NCBI GenBank assembly: GCA_031277435.1 | Contig: JAITMI010000244.1 | Span: forward strand, 1-9,709 | DNA length: 9,709 nt | Origin: Pseudomonadales bacterium | GTDB lineage: Bacteria > Pseudomonadota > Gammaproteobacteria > Pseudomonadales > Pseudohongiellaceae | Reading direction: 5' to 3' | In this document: positions 8,922 through 9,709 of the stretch, piece by piece | Layout: each line of letters opens with the position of its first letter | How positions within the stretch are numbered: position 1 is the first letter of the stretch | The notes under the pieces: model-generated | What the model saw: the letters and a program-made list of their open reading frames with translations, nothing else | Database searches by the model: none | What the model was told of the DNA's origin: nothing | Translations under genes and position numbers: made by a program

Positions 8922-9709
8922 ATGCAGCAACTGAATCCATCGGAAATCAGTGACATCATCAAGCAGCGCATCGAGAAGCTCGATGTCACCGCGCAGGCCC
9001 GCAACGAAGGCACGATCGTCAGCGTGTCCGACGGCATCATCCGCATCAATGGCCTCGCGGACGTGATGTACGGCGAAATGATCGAGTTCGAAGGCGGCGT
9101 CTACGGCATGGCCTTGAACCTTGAGCGTGATTCCGTGGGCGCGGTGGTATTGGGCGATTATCAAAAACTCGCCGAAGGCCAAAGCTGCCGCTGCACCAAA
9201 CGCATTTTGGAAGTACCGATCGGGCCAGAACTCGAAGGCCGCGTGGTCGACGCGCTGGGCAACCCCATCGACGGCAAGGGCCCGATCAACGCCAAGCTGA
9301 GCGACGCGGTGGAAAAAGTCGCGCCGGGCGTTATCGCGCGTAAATCGGTGTCGCAGCCGGTACAGATCGGATTGAAAGCCATCGACGCCATGGTGCCGAT
9401 CGGGCGCGGCCAGCGCGAATTGATCATCGGCGACCGTCAGGTGGGCAAGACCGCGATCGCGGTTGACGCCATCATCAACCAGAAAGGCACCGGCATTAAG
9501 TGCATTTATGTGGCTATCGGTCAAAAACAAAGCTCGATCGCCGCCGTGGTGCGCAAGCTGGAAGAACACGGCGCCATGGAGCACACCATCGTAGTGGCCG
9601 CCGGCGCCGCCGACCCGGCCGCGATGCAGTTTTTGGCGCCTTACACCGGCTGCACCATGGGCGAGTACTACCGCGACCGCGGCCAGGACGCGCTGATCAT
9701 TTACGACGA
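8922..9709 (+). CDS. atpA: F1Fo ATP synthase subunit alpha (partial, 3' end outside window)
   Basis: Non-catalytic nucleotide-binding subunit of the F1 hexamer. The window holds 262 complete codons, about half of the usual 510-515 residues, with no stop before the right edge. The N terminus [18 protein letters not shown] is the delta-binding helix, followed by the beta-barrel domain ([15 protein letters not shown], 31-45). The P loop GDRQVGKT is at 170-177, with Lys176 matching E. coli Lys175. [12 protein letters not shown] at 191-202 and [13 protein letters not shown] at 250-262 follow, as in other alpha subunits. A TGAGGA ribosome binding site stands 8 nt before the ATG. The genes for gamma, beta and epsilon are expected just to the right. 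Confidence 0.97.
   Translation, partial: MQQLNPSEISDIIKQRIEKLDVTAQARNEGTIVSVSDGIIRINGLADVMYGEMIEFEGGVYGMALNLERDSVGAVVLGDYQKLAEGQSCRCTKRILEVPIGPELEGRVVDALGNPIDGKGPINAKLSDAVEKVAPGVIARKSVSQPVQIGLKAIDAMVPIGRGQRELIIGDRQVGKTAIAVDAIINQKGTGIKCIYVAIGQKQSSIAAVVRKLEEHGAMEHTIVVAAGAADPAAMQFLAPYTGCTMGEYYRDRGQDALIIYD

Noticed and set aside
8895..9584. Minus-strand open frame opposite atpA
   Set aside because: It is antisense to a clear alpha subunit and has no own ribosome binding site or motif.

Overview
The window is an ordinary chromosomal core region of a GC-rich proteobacterium. The gene order mnmG-rsmG-parA-parB-atpI-atpB-atpE-atpF-atpH-atpA, with a Soj/Spo0J-type parAB pair directly in front of the ATP synthase operon, is typical of origin-proximal DNA in Betaproteobacteria. 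The H+-type c subunit and the 156-residue b subunit also fit a proteobacterial F1Fo enzyme. I cannot name the genus from the sequence.

Layout. Positions 1-1005 (minus strand) hold the first 335 codons of a type I restriction-modification DNA methyltransferase subunit (hsdM); the gene runs off the left edge. Positions 1006-1472 are a 467-bp divergent intergenic region with several near-consensus DnaA boxes followed by an AT-rich tract, a candidate replication origin or DnaA-responsive region. From 1473 everything reads rightward: mnmG and rsmG (tRNA and 16S rRNA modification), then parA and parB (chromosome segregation). A 240-bp gap at 5886-6125 carries a good sigma70-type promoter and a leader of about 160 nt. 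The atp operon follows: atpI, atpB (a), atpE (c), atpF (b), atpH (delta), and the first 262 codons of atpA (alpha), cut by the right edge.

How it works together. MnmG and RsmG are RNA-modifying enzymes. ParA and ParB partition the origin region. The atp genes encode the assembly helper, the Fo rotor and stator, and the start of F1. The catalytic or binding residues I checked are intact in every gene, and I saw no frameshift, insertion sequence or CRISPR array.

I found no convincing new multi-gene system. The signals worth a second look are non-coding: the DnaA-box cluster, an inverted repeat enclosing the atp promoter -10 element, a U-rich atpE upstream region resembling the E. coli atpE enhancer, and stable predicted hairpins just before atpF and atpA. 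The hsdM gene beside this core cluster marks a probable accessory junction.
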